Positions 16,761 to 25,919 of a stretch of DNA of 25,919 nt are shown here, one piece after another; the first letter of the stretch is position 1, and every line of letters begins with the position of its first letter. The stretch covers positions 9,910,314-9,936,232 of the forward strand of contig NC_049995.1 of assembly GCF_000003815.2 (NCBI RefSeq), read 5' to 3'. The stretch is from Branchiostoma floridae. Its lineage: Eukaryota; Chordata; Leptocardii; Amphioxiformes; Branchiostomatidae. The notes under the pieces were generated by a model, which was given only the letters and a program-made list of their open reading frames with translations, did not search any database and was not told where the DNA came from. Position numbers and translations under genes: made by a program.

Positions 16761-19001
16761 GTGGGTGGGTGTGTTGGATTTTGATGATTTAAGAAACATT
16801 CATTAAGAACTAAGCCTAACCAATCAGGATAAAAGTTTTACATTTTGTATGTGTTTGGTGTGTGTGTTTTTGTATCGAGCGTGCACTGAGCCATATCGCC
16901 CTCGATTTTTACCATACTACCGTGGTAACTTCTTTGTGCCATCATGGCAAGCTAATTCTAGTGGAGTTAATACACCTATTGTAACTTGAAATGTTTGAGA
17001 GGCTTTGAGGCTTTGAGAGAGGCTTTGAGAGGCCTCATTTGTCCATTAGCTGTGATACAAATTCTAAATTGTACACTGCTTAAGAAAATATCTTCCTGGA
17101 CATAAGTACACACATGATATGACATAACGTAACGCATACAAATACTTACAACTATTTACAGGGCAAATGTTTCTCCTCTGTCCGCCCATATTTCTTGAAC
17201 AGATATTCATACAATTATTGTCATGTGCCCACGTTAGATCCTAAACCGTGTGGATACTTCCCATGGGATAGTGATGACGTCACAGTGGACTGTGACTACA
17301 GCTATCATGAAACGAGAAATCCAATGTCAGATTGGCTTGAGTTCCTTGGACGCTGCAACGTCATTTGCCCCGAAGAAGCAGACATGCTGGTTGGACCTCC
17401 TTATGGTTATTTTCCTGTGTACAGCAAAGGTGCCTACTACTGCAACAGGGACAATAGGACATGGCTAGGGACAGAACCTGTGTGTTTGGGTAAGACTTTA
17501 TTTTCTGAATGTATTTATTGGTTTGGCTGTTCAGCACGCACAGCTAGAGCTGTCCAACTATATCACAAATGGTTATCCCACATGACAGTTTTATAACAGG
17601 CTCATTTTTATTCATCGGAATAGCTTAAACTTGGCACAAATGTAAAGGAACAATCCTCTTGAGATTAAAATATTTCACTTTGTTGTTCAGATTTTTATGA
17701 GCAATTGAGTTGATTTCAAAAGAAACTCACCCCTCATTTGACCAGTTGATTTCAGGTCCGGACTCAAGTCTAGAGATACAGGTTCAGTTTTTAGGACATA
17801 TAAGTCCGCACCTGAACACATGGCTTGTTATTTGCTTTTTGTATGAGTAACTGAAGTTTATGACTTATTGCAAGCTAATCATCAAAATTTGAAAGAAACT
17901 AAAAATCAAATCAAATTCAAACTTGTTCGGGTAACTGTGTTCCAAAACTTGTGTCTACATTTCTCTACAAACCAGGGCTCTTGTCAGAGTTTGTTTGTCC
18001 GTCGAAAACGGAACTTAACTGCGACAGGTGAAAATTCTACAACCAATCCGTTAACCTTGACGGACAGAAATCTTGTATAAAGATTTAAAAGATTGAATTT
18101 GAATTTACAAACACCAAAATTTCATAAAAATATACTCACATTTTTTAACCTCCTTGAAGAAATTTATCATATACTAGTATACCGGTTCGTACGCTCTGAT
18201 CTGTCGCTTTCTTTATCAATATCCCCTTGTTCTCTACTAAGAAGGGCCGCAATAAATTTCAATAGTAGCCTCCAAATTTGACCATTTATATTTGAAAACA
18301 AGTCGTTCCCCTCCCTATCTAACGTTATCCAAACAATTGACAGACATTTAAGGGCATGTCTTTTTCCCTATGTGGCACAGGTCAATACAACAACGCTACC
18401 ATGGTGACAGACGAGTCCAACACGATCCGGCTGGTGGGTGGAGAGTTTTACGGCTGTGTGGAAATGTATGATGACGTGACGGACCAATGGGGGCCTGTGC
18501 GGGGATGGGATAGGTCAGGATGGAACCCTCATAAAATGGATTGGGTAGACCTTGTATGTAAAAATTTGGGATTTCCAGCAGGGCTTGCTACTTCGGCCTA
18601 TCGTTTAAGAGAAGGAACTGGCGTCGTCGATACTCGGTATTCATATATCATTGACCTACATTCCTGGTACCAACCAAGCTACCCCTCTACAGTCCCCAAG
18701 TTTATAGTGTCTGACTACCCCCCTACTACTGACAGTGTGACTCTCCATGGCGCTATAGACAATGTGTTCAGGGGACCGTGTCCGTTCAACGACCATAGCT
18801 GTGGGGATAGCAGTACCATGTGCCTGGCCTGTGCAGGACAGCAGAACATCGATAATTCACAAGGTATGCGGATTCAAATCACAATGTTGTTTATAAGGAT
18901 TTATCTGAATTTGACTGAAGCACACATCGGCAGTTCGTGTCATTCTGAAACAAGAATTCGCATCTGTATCTTTATGTTCCCTTTGCCGCATACGTATGTA
19001 G
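16658..19001 (+). CDS. unit B: signal-CCP-SRCR protein without local membrane exon
   Basis: Exons 16658-16760, 17238-17489 and 18381-18863 are intact and phase-1 compatible. Only about 230 bases separate the SRCR donor from the upstream module of unit C, and they contain no copy of the transmembrane exon. If the alternative acceptor at 18933 is used, the protein ends VRVILKQEFASVSLCSLCRI, then RM, with a stop at 18999: 301 residues and secreted. Otherwise the SRCR exon can splice in frame to the CCP exon of unit C (20146), giving a two-cassette protein ending in the TM exon at 22504. Both are inferences, and the second explains why B has no tail exon and C no working signal exon. Confidence 0.65.
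16994..17032. repeat. small tandem repeat in unit B intron 1
   Basis: Repeats of GAGGCTTTGA with GA insertions. The corresponding place in unit D falls inside the N gap, so it may have hindered assembly. Confidence 0.8.
17238..17489 (+). CDS. unit B exon 2: six-Cys CCP-like module
   Basis: 84 codons, DPKPCGYFPWDSDDVTVDCD to TWLGTEPVCLG. The framework is as in A. Variable stretches are TRNPMSDWLE after SYHE and GYFPVYSKG after GPPY. Acceptor CCCACGTTAG, donor G|GTAAGA, phase 1. Confidence 0.85.
17490..18380 (+). other. unit B intron 2
   Basis: The 891-base intron is AT-rich and much longer than the 252-base intron at the same place in gene A. No exon or convincing element is seen in it. Its copy in unit D runs from 24739 to 25629. 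Confidence 0.6.
18381..18863 (+). CDS. unit B exon 3: SRCR-like module
   Basis: 161 codons, GQYNNATMVTDESNTIRLVG, then GEFYGCVEMYDDVTDQWGPV and RGW. It is the same length as the A exon but differs in the middle (DRSGWNPHKMDWVDLVC; YRLREGTGVVDTRYSY) and in the C-terminal loop (PCPFNDHSCGDSSTMCLAC). Six cysteines. Acceptor TGGCACAG, donor G|GTATGC. Confidence 0.85.
18934..19001 (+). CDS. candidate short last exon of unit B
   Basis: The acceptor CATCGGCAG leads in phase 1 to VRVILKQEFASVSLCSLCRI, then RM, and TAG at 18999. Acceptor and first residues match the candidate exon in gene A (14155). It would give a soluble protein. No expression evidence. Confidence 0.35.
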
Positions 19002-19089
19002 TTTGGCATGTCGTCTTCATTTTTTATGCAAACCATAAATACGTCACGAAGTATGTTACATACGGTCACTTCAGGTGTCATAAACAAGA

Positions 19090-19406
19090 ACTGGTAATTT
19101 GAACTGGTGTGTTAGAGGCTTGGTATGCATTGTTTGATATGATACAGACTTACCCGTGCCATAGTTCGATGAACTTGTGTAACAGACGATGTCCAGAGCG
19201 TTTAACAGGTGCAATTGCACACAAGCACGGTACCTTACAATTGATCATGCATGCTCACCGCTATACGGTACTTTGCTTAGAACTTCGCACATCACCCAAG
19301 ACGACATGCACAAAAGAGTCGGGTTGCTGACGGAAATACGAGAAGTCCTCTTATCGACGGGTGTTGAAAAAATCCCGGCTACTTTTTACCTGCATAACTG
19401 CAAGTT
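19090..19406 (+). promoter_or_regulatory. conserved upstream module of unit C
   Basis: Contains AGGCTTGGTATGCATTG near 19115, CGCACATCACCCAAGACG near 19285 and TTGCTGACGGAAATACG near 19325, as in A and B. The module is present although the following signal exon is broken. Confidence 0.45.
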
Positions 19407-19508
19407 ATGGGAAAGGCAATCTTACTACTTTCCTTAGCCTTGTATTAGTCTGGTCTAAAGAGAGCACTGACCAAACTACGGAAAGTGACCAGACAGCGAC
19501 TACTGAAT
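19407..19508 (+). pseudogene. unit C exon 1: frameshifted signal-peptide exon
   Basis: MGKAILLLSLALY, then TAG at 19446. Compared with the exons of A and B, one base is missing after TTGTATTA; beyond it the sister frame continues (VWSKESTDQTTESDQTATTE). The last exon base is T instead of G before the GT. I searched the downstream frame back to about 19385 and found no other ATG. The exon therefore cannot provide a signal peptide as written. A sequencing error is possible. Confidence 0.8.
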
Positions 19509-19587
19509 GTGGGTGTTTGTGTTGGATTTTGTTGATTTAAGAACCTTTTGAAAAGACCTAAGCCTTACCAATAAGGATTAAAGTATC

Positions 19588-19590
<3 letters not shown>

Positions 19591-19675
<85 letters not shown>

Positions 19676-19781
19676 TGAGTGAGTCTTTCTCTGTGTATGT
19701 GTGTGTGTGTGTGTGTTCGGTATGAGTTTGTGTGTGTGTTCGGTATGAGTTTGTTTGTGTGTGTGTGTGTATGTGTGTTCG

Positions 19782-19832
<51 letters not shown>

Positions 19833-19942
19833 TGTGTGTGCTTGTATGTGTGTGTTCGATATGTCCGGTGTGTGTGTGTGTGTGTGTGTGTGAGTCTGTG
19901 TGTGTGTGTGTGGGGGGGGGTGTATGTGTGTGTGTGTGTGTG
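19591..19942. repeat. complex (GT)n array in unit C intron 1
   Basis: About 350 bases of GT repeat with internal variants such as TTCGGTATGAGTTTG (twice), TTCGATATG (twice) and a G run near 19911. The same intron in unit B has only a short GT stretch near 16850-16870, so the array expanded in C. Confidence 0.95.
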
Positions 19943-20145
19943 ATTTCAATCTTCAGATAAATTCAAGCGTGCGCTGATCGCCCTCGATTATTACCATACT
20001 ACCGTGGTAAATTATTTGCACCATCATGACAAGCTCATTCTAGTGAAGCTAACGAACCTCTTGTAACTTTAAATGTTTCCTCCGTGCCTGTGCATATTTG
20101 GTGAACTGCTATTGGTACAATTATATTGTCATGTGTCCATTTTAG

Positions 20146-20415
20146 ATTCTAAACCGTGTGGAGACTTCCCATGGGATAGTGATGACGTCATAGTGGACTG
20201 TGACTACAGCTATCATGAAATAAGAAGGTATGGATGGTGGCCTGAGCTCACGTATGAGTTCCTTGGACGCTGCAACGTTACTTGCCCAAAGGAAGCAGAG
20301 ATGTTGGTTGGACCTCCCTACTTTGATTTTCACAACGTCCTCGTTATCTATGAAGGTGCATACTTCTGCAATAGAGACAACAGGACCTGGCTTGGGACAC
20401 AACCTGTGTGTTTGG
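20146..20415 (+). CDS. unit C CCP-like exon
   Basis: 90 codons, SKPCGDFPWDSDDVIVDCDY to TWLGTQPVCLG, the longest of the family. Variable stretches are IRRYGWWPELTYE after SYHE and FDFHNVLVIYEG after GPPY. Six cysteines. Acceptor CATTTTAG, donor G|GTAAGC, phase 1. It lies just outside the duplicated block, so it is unique to this unit. It can be joined in frame from the SRCR exon of B. Confidence 0.82.
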
Positions 20416-20844
20416 GTAAGCAGTCATTTATTCACGTCTATTCATTGGTTTGACTGTTCAACGAGCCTGCTTATTACCAAAGGTCAGTCACGTCGACATA
20501 GACAAAGATAACGTAGAAAGGTTAAAATGTGTTGCAGAACACTTTCTTTAACCGATTGTACAAAGTAAAGCAATCTTCTTGGTTAATCTAATGAATCCCA
20601 TTTGATGTAAATTGATTTGTTTTGTTTGACACATAACAGACAGGGCTGCTGCCCAACTAGCCAGCTCTTACATATATGGCTAGCCCTACTCATAGAGACA
20701 AAGATTATGGGGAAGGGTTTAAAATATTTTTGCTGCGCTTTTAATAACAGTTAATGCAAAGTATTATCTATTGCACACTTGTATCGTGTTTGAATTGTAA
20801 AGTTGAAACGGAAAGTAATTATTAAATGTCTTGTACTGCTATAG
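20416..20844 (+). other. unit C chimeric intron 2
   Basis: Left part (to 20619) is unit-C sequence related to the intron of B (TATTCATTGGTTTGACTGTTC). From 20620 on it appears identical to gene A intron 2 from 13370. The switch lies at TTTTGTTTGAC. Confidence 0.85.
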
Positions 20845-21327
20845 GTCAATACACCAACAGTACCATGGTAACGGACGAATCCAACAGGATCCGATTGGTG
20901 GGGGGAGAGTTTTACGGCTGTGTGGAGATGTACGATAACGTCACGAACCAGTGGGGACCTGTACGTGGATGGGAAGGATCGAACCTTCAGAGAATGGATT
21001 GGGCAGACCTTGTATGTAAACGTTTGAGTTTTCCAGCAGGGCTTGCGACTTCAGCCTTTGTCTTAATCAAAGGTACCGGTGTCGTCGATCTTAAGTATCG
21101 ATATGTTAAAATATTGTCGGACCATTATCGACCAAACTACTCCTCTACAGTCCCCAAGTTTATCGTGTCTAACTCCGATAGCCTCTCTACTGCTGACAGT
21201 GCGACCCTACATAACGCTATAGACCGAATGGTGAGGGGACCATGTCCGTCCGACGACTATGAATGTCTTTCGGATAGCCAGTTGTGTCTGGCTTGTGCAG
21301 GACAGCAGAACAAGAATAATTCACAAG
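20845..21327 (+). CDS. unit C SRCR-like exon, copy of the gene A exon
   Basis: The protein is identical to the gene A SRCR exon (13595-14077) over all 161 codons, at an exact offset of 7250 bases. Unit C is therefore a hybrid: CCP from C, SRCR and tail from A. Splices in phase 1 to the TM exon at 22504. Confidence 0.85.
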
Positions 21328-21404
21328 GTATGCAAATACATTACAAATTACAATGTTTGCAAGAATTTCTTCACAATGTAGTTGACTGAAGCATCCATTT
21401 GCAG

Positions 21405-21532
21405 TTCGTGTCATTCTGAAAGAAGAACTGCTCTACAAGTTGATTGCAAAACCAATTTCAAAGAAATTGAATGTAATTCCGTTCCAACAAATTAGGTACG
21501 GCTTTAATGTACATGACATATGCATCAGTTGA
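21405..21532 (+). CDS. candidate alternative last exon of unit C (copy of 14155-14282)
   Basis: Copy of the alternative terminal exon of gene A, same acceptor and frame. Same caveats. Confidence 0.3.
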
Positions 21533-21570
21533 ACATGGGATTAGTTATCTGCATGAAAAAATGGAGAAAA

Positions 21571-21571
<1 letters not shown>

Positions 21572-21612
<41 letters not shown>

Positions 21613-21620
21613 GTGTTTGT
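21572..21620. repeat. (GT)n microsatellite, copy of 14322-14370
   Basis: Same repeat and the same GCGTGTGTGTTTG end as in gene A. Microsatellite length is normally the first thing to differ between old duplicates. Confidence 0.95.
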
Positions 21621-22503
21621 TTTTCAGGATATTTGTGGTCAGCATAACGCAAGAACCTCTGGACGGATTACGATGATATTTGGTTTGTGCGTAGATGTTA
21701 GGAAGACAAAGGTCAATGTCAATTTTGGGCTCCCTTGTATATGATCATGGTACTGCAGCAGACATTCGTTTTTTTATCATTGAACTGGATGTGCTATGGT
21801 CTTGATTTTTTTATGGCAGCTTGTGACATAAGGGGTATGTGGTGTATATTTGGCTCCCTAGCAGGTTGGTCTGGAACTGCAGGGGTATTTTCGTCACAAT
21901 TTTCTAAGGAGGATAACTCAAGAAAGGAATGACAAATTTACATGATATGTTGTACGTATGTAGCTCAGACAGAGATATCATAAAGTGCAAGTTATGCAAA
22001 CTGACACTTAATTTGCATATTTCATGAGGGAAATCTGTATTTGCAGTGTTTCTTTTATAGAACTAAAATACATTTCATATATGTAGTTTATTGCAGGTAG
22101 CATTAGCAGATACCAATTATGCAAATAAGTCCATATTTTGCATCATTATGTAGAAGTTCCATAATTCATCTATGTGGCAAATAATTGGGCAATCAACATA
22201 GTGATCATCGTAGTTTTTTTACAGGTGTACATAACAAAGCATAGATTATGCAAATGTGGAAGTCGTTTACATGCTCAAAATATTTCATGGAGATATGAGG
22301 TCTCCGAACTCTTTACTTCTTATTTTTCTGAACCAACTCTTCATTGGTGCGGGAAATGTCTAAATCGACTGCATTCTATGATAGGGCTCTCAACCATGTG
22401 ACATATGTATTCTTGGGAAGAAAAGGGATGCGTATGAATTTAGATTACGCAAATAGCGATCTTAATTATTAAGAAATATTACAATGTATTGATTTTTTTG
22501 CAG

Positions 22504-22634
22504 TTCGTAACGACGAATCATCAAGTCACGCCAGAAGCATGGTGACCCCCTTGATCGGAGCATGCGCGGTAATGGCTGTTGTAATGTTGATTGGCATATT
22601 TATGGCCCAATTGCATGCCGGGAAGACAAGATGA
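22504..22634 (+). CDS. unit C transmembrane/tail exon, copy of the gene A exon
   Basis: VRNDESSSHARSMVT plus the PLIGACAVMAVVMLIGIF helix and MAQLHAGKTR, stop at 22632. Same as 15254-15384. It would close either unit C or the combined B-C model. Confidence 0.82.
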
Positions 22635-23109
22635 AGAGCAGAAAGAAAAAGAGAACGACTGAAACCGCTGCAATGTCATTTCTCTAGCTCTTTTACTAGT
22701 TTGTTAGTTTAGTTGGATCGTATTTTCCCTAGCTGTTGTGGAAGCTCCAGCTAAACTAATTTGAACATGCGTTGTCTTATTTTGGTGTTATGCTATTAGA
22801 GTGTTTAAAAAGTGTCTCTAACAATGCGGAACCTACATGTATTTGCGACTGGCGACTTGTGTCTTGATCATGCATCTATATGCTTCAAATGTAATTGTGT
22901 TCGTGATAGCAATTTATTAATGATTATTTTAAAAGGAGACACTTTATATTTTACCGATGGCGATTATAGAAGTCATGGTGTTGCAGTAATAAATAAAAAA
23001 ATGCAAATATAACGTGGTGTATCGTTAATTTGGCAGTAATATCCATCTCAAAAGCTTGCGTGTTGTACCTAGTAAGTTGTACTGAGGCTTGGTGTTTATT
23101 GTCCTTTGT

Positions 23110-23428
23110 ATGATTGCGATAGGAGCATTTTATTTCACTATGTGTCAAGTAAATATCCCCACTTCAGATACTTGAACAGTAAAGAGAAATTTATATTCCT
23201 GACAGCTTTTGATAAACCAACTCTAACCAACCATACAGCTAGCTACATTTATGCAATTACCAAGAAGCCAGAGGAAGTCGAATGTCCTAGAATAGATTAG
23301 ACGCATATCTGCAAATACAGATTTGTATGATTGTTTCCATTGTTACATATATGTGACCTGGCACGTGACCTGTACTTAGCGCAGTGGGGAAAAACGTGCA
23401 ATAAAGGTCTTCATTCATTCATTCATTG
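23110..23428 (+). mobile_element. LINE 3' end fragment, copy of 15860-16178
   Basis: Carried along with the duplicated block; not an independent insertion. Confidence 0.72.
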
Positions 23429-23571
23429 CTAGAAATCGTGAGTACTATATTGTGAAAATCAGTAGCAGTGTTGTAACCAAGACATGGTGTTGGATATTCT
23501 CTCCTAGGTGTTACAACTACTATGTTGAGAAGATCAGTGAATTGTTGTTAGAAACAAGACAAGGTAAGTTT

Positions 23572-23907
23572 GGCCGATGTGTCAGAGGCTTGGTATGCAT
23601 TATTTATAGTTATACAGACTCACCTGCGCCGTAGGTCGATGAACATGTGAAACAGACAATGAAGCTTTCAATGGGTGCTTGCTCATCACAAGCCTGGGTA
23701 ACTTGGTCGCGCATGCCCTCACGGCTACGGTATTTTGGTTAGAACTTCCCACGTCACCCAAAGCGACATGCAAGGAGTCTGGTTGCTGACGGAAATAAAA
23801 GAGGTCCTCTTTTCGAAGGGTGCTGCAAAATTCCAGCGACTTTCTAAATTCTTTTTCCGCTCGCGGCCCTTTATCACGAAAAGTTGTAAGGTCTTCAACT
23901 GCAAGAC
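23572..23907 (+). promoter_or_regulatory. conserved upstream module of unit D
   Basis: Copy of the unit B upstream module, with one base difference (CACGAAAAG against CACAAAAAG). Confidence 0.45.
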
Positions 23908-25919
23908 ATGGGAAAGGCATCTTTCTTCTTTCNNNNNNNNNNNNNNNNNNNNNNNNNNNNNNNNNNNNNNNNNNNNNNNNNNNNNNNNNNNNNNNNNNNN
24001 NNNNNNNNNNNNNNNNNNNNNNNNNNNNNNNNNNNNNNNNNNNNNNNNNNNNNNNNNNNNNNNNNNNNNNNNNNNNNNNNNNNNNNNNNNNNNNNNNNNN
24101 NNNNNNNNNNNNNNNNNNNNNNNNNNNNNNNNNNNNNNNNNNNNNNNNNNNNNNNNNNNNNNNNNNNNNNNNNNNNNNNNNNNNNNNNNNNNNNNNNNNN
24201 NNNNNNNNNNNNNNNNNNNNNNNNNNNNNNNNNNNNNNNNNNNNNNNNNNNNNNNNNNNNNNNNNNNNNNNNNNNNNNNNNNNNNNNNNNNNNNNNNNNN
24301 NNNNNNNNNNNNNNAAATTGTACACTGCTTAAGAAAATATCTTCCTGGACATAAGTACACACATGATATGACATAACGTAACGCATACAAATACTTACAA
24401 CTATTTACAGGGCAAATGTTTCTCCTCTGTCCGCCCATATTTCTTGAACAGATATTCATACAATTATTGTCATGTGCCCACGTTAGATCCTAAACCGTGT
24501 GGATACTTCCCATGGGATAGTGATGACGTCACAGTGGACTGTGACTACAGCTATCATGAAACGAGAAATCCAATGTCAGATTGGCTTGAGTTCCTTGGAC
24601 GCTGCAACGTCATTTGCCCCGAAGAAGCAGACATGCTGGTTGGACCTCCTTATGGTTATTTTCCTGTGTACAGCAAAGGTGCCTACTACTGCAACAGGGA
24701 CAATAGGACATGGCTAGGGACAGAACCTGTGTGTTTGGGTAAGACTTTATTTTCTGAATGTATTTATTGGTTTGGCTGTTCAGCACGCACAGCTAGAGCT
24801 GTCCAACTATATCACAAATGGTTATCCCACATGACAGTTTTATAACAGGCTCATTTTTATTCATCGGAATAGCTTAAACTTGGCACAAATGTAAAGGAAC
24901 AATCCTCTTGAGATTAAAATATTTCACTTTGTTGTTCAGATTTTTATGAGCAATTGAGTTGATTTCAAAAGAAACTCACCCCTCATTTGACCAGTTGATT
25001 TCAGGTCCGGACTCAAGTCTAGAGATACAGGTTCAGTTTTTAGGACATATAAGTCCGCACCTGAACACATGGCTTGTTATTTGCTTTTTGTATGAGTAAC
25101 TGAAGTTTATGACTTATTGCAAGCTAATCATCAAAATTTGAAAGAAACTAAAAATCAAATCAAATTCAAACTTGTTCGGGTAACTGTGTTCCAAAACTTG
25201 TGTCTACATTTCTCTACAAACCAGGGCTCTTGTCAGAGTTTGTTTGTCCGTCGAAAACGGAACTTAACTGCGACAGGTGAAAATTCTACAACCAATCCGT
25301 TAACCTTGACGGACAGAAATCTTGTATAAAGATTTAAAAGATTGAATTTGAATTTACAAACACCAAAATTTCATAAAAATATACTCACATTTTTTAACCT
25401 CCTTGAAGAAATTTATCATATACTAGTATACCGGTTCGTACGCTCTGATCTGTCGCTTTCTTTATCAATATCCCCTTGTTCTCTACTAAGAAGGGCCGCA
25501 ATAAAGTTCAATAGTAGCCTCCAAATTTGACCATTTATATTTGAAAACAAGTCGTTCCCCTCCCTATCTAACGTTATCCAAACAATTGACAGACATTTAA
25601 GGGCATGTCTTTTTCCCTATGTGGCACAGGTCAATACAACAACGCTACCATGGTGACAGACGAGTCCAACACGATCCGGCTGGTGGGTGGAGAGTTTTAC
25701 GGCTGTGTGGAAATGTATGATGACGTGACGGACCAATGGGGGCCTGTGCGGGGATGGGATAGGTCAGGATGGAACCCTCATAAAATGGATTGGGTAGACC
25801 TTGTATGTAAAAATTTGGGATTTCCAGCAGGGCTTGCTACTTCGGCCTATCGTTTAAGAGAAGGAACTGGCGTCGTCGATACTCGGTATTCATATATCAT
25901 TGACCTACATCCTGATCGA
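23908..25919 (+). CDS. unit D: partial copy of unit B (signal-CCP-SRCR), gapped and cut by window end
   Basis: Visible parts are the first 25 bases of the signal exon (23908-23932), the whole CCP exon (24487-24738) and the first 290 bases of the SRCR exon (25630-25919). The signal exon reads MGKA and then shifts frame because one A is missing next to the gap (GGCATCTTT against GGCAATCTTT in B). Sequence quality beside a gap is often poor, so this may not be real. By analogy with B it would need exons beyond the window to be complete. Confidence 0.65.
23933..24314. other. assembly gap (382 N)
   Basis: A run of N replaces most of the signal exon and part of intron 1 of unit D. Its length equals exactly the corresponding interval in unit B (16684-17065). 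Open frames through it are meaningless. Confidence 0.99.
24487..24738 (+). CDS. unit D CCP-like exon
   Basis: The protein is the same as the unit B CCP exon (17238-17489) at offset 7249, with the same acceptor and donor. Confidence 0.82.
25630..25919 (+). CDS. unit D SRCR-like exon, partial
   Basis: Same as the first part of the unit B SRCR exon until the window end. The last few bases differ from B and should not be trusted. Confidence 0.75.

Larger units (their letters stand above)
13370..18661 (+). repeat. direct duplication, copy 1 (5.3 kb)
   Basis: Matches 20620-25910 at offset 7250 up to the signal exon of unit B and 7249 after it. Differences I saw: A/G at 16628/23878, one missing A in the signal exon of D (at about 23919), and T/G at 18256/25505. 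It covers gene A exons 3-4, the LINE fragment, and unit B up to the middle of its SRCR exon. Confidence 0.9.
20620..25910 (+). repeat. direct duplication, copy 2 (5.3 kb, with gap)
   Basis: Second copy of 13370-18661, containing the N gap. Matching stops near 25910; the last nine bases (CCTGATCGA) no longer follow copy 1, as expected at a poor-quality contig end. Confidence 0.9.

Noticed and set aside
23600-24459. Long open frames across 23933-24314 on both strands
   Set aside because: They exist only because the N run contains no stop codons.

Overview
The window looks like animal nuclear DNA from an invertebrate deuterostome, most probably a lancelet (Branchiostoma). The grounds are short exons with GT-AG introns, long (GT)n tracts, 5'-truncated non-LTR retrotransposon ends with (ATTC)n tails, foldback MITE-like elements, and a tandem family of secreted or surface proteins that combine CCP/sushi-like, SRCR-like and ZP domains. 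The species is an inference. There are no bacterial-type genes, and I saw no tRNA or rRNA gene.

Layout. 1-3200: repeat-rich intergenic DNA with a LINE ORF2 3' fragment (301-1050), two (GT)n tracts and a second LINE 3' end with an (ATTC)n tail (2345-2608). 3205-3870, minus strand: the last coding exon of an unrecognised Glu/Lys-rich, coiled-coil-like protein. 5387-11288, plus strand: 'gene 1', nine exons, 571 aa: signal peptide, six-Cys CCP-like module, SRCR-like module, complete ZP module, C-terminal hydrophobic tail (GP2/uromodulin/DMBT1-like logic). 12464-15384: gene A, a four-exon paralog (323 aa) with signal peptide, CCP, SRCR and transmembrane tail but no ZP. 16658 onward: unit B has signal, CCP and SRCR exons but no transmembrane exon before the next unit. 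19407 onward: unit C has a frameshifted signal exon, its own CCP exon, then SRCR and TM exons that appear identical to those of gene A. 23908-25919: unit D repeats unit B, has a 382-base N gap and is cut by the window end.

All modules have phase-1/phase-1 borders, so any module, including the five-exon ZP cassette, can be added, lost or skipped in frame. This yields two main ideas. First, B and C complement each other: B lacks a tail exon and C lacks a usable signal exon, and joining them gives an uninterrupted 573-codon model with two CCP-SRCR cassettes and a TM tail. Second, the block 13370-18661 recurs at 20620-25910 with very few differences. This has the structure expected from unequal crossing-over between the CCP-SRCR introns of units C and A (order A-B-C/A-B), but near-identity plus a gap of exactly matching length also allows an assembly duplication.

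Function is inferred from domain families only. CCP and SRCR modules are used for ligand binding in innate immunity, and ZP modules polymerise. Two length-variable loops inside an otherwise conserved CCP framework suggest a diversifying recognition family.
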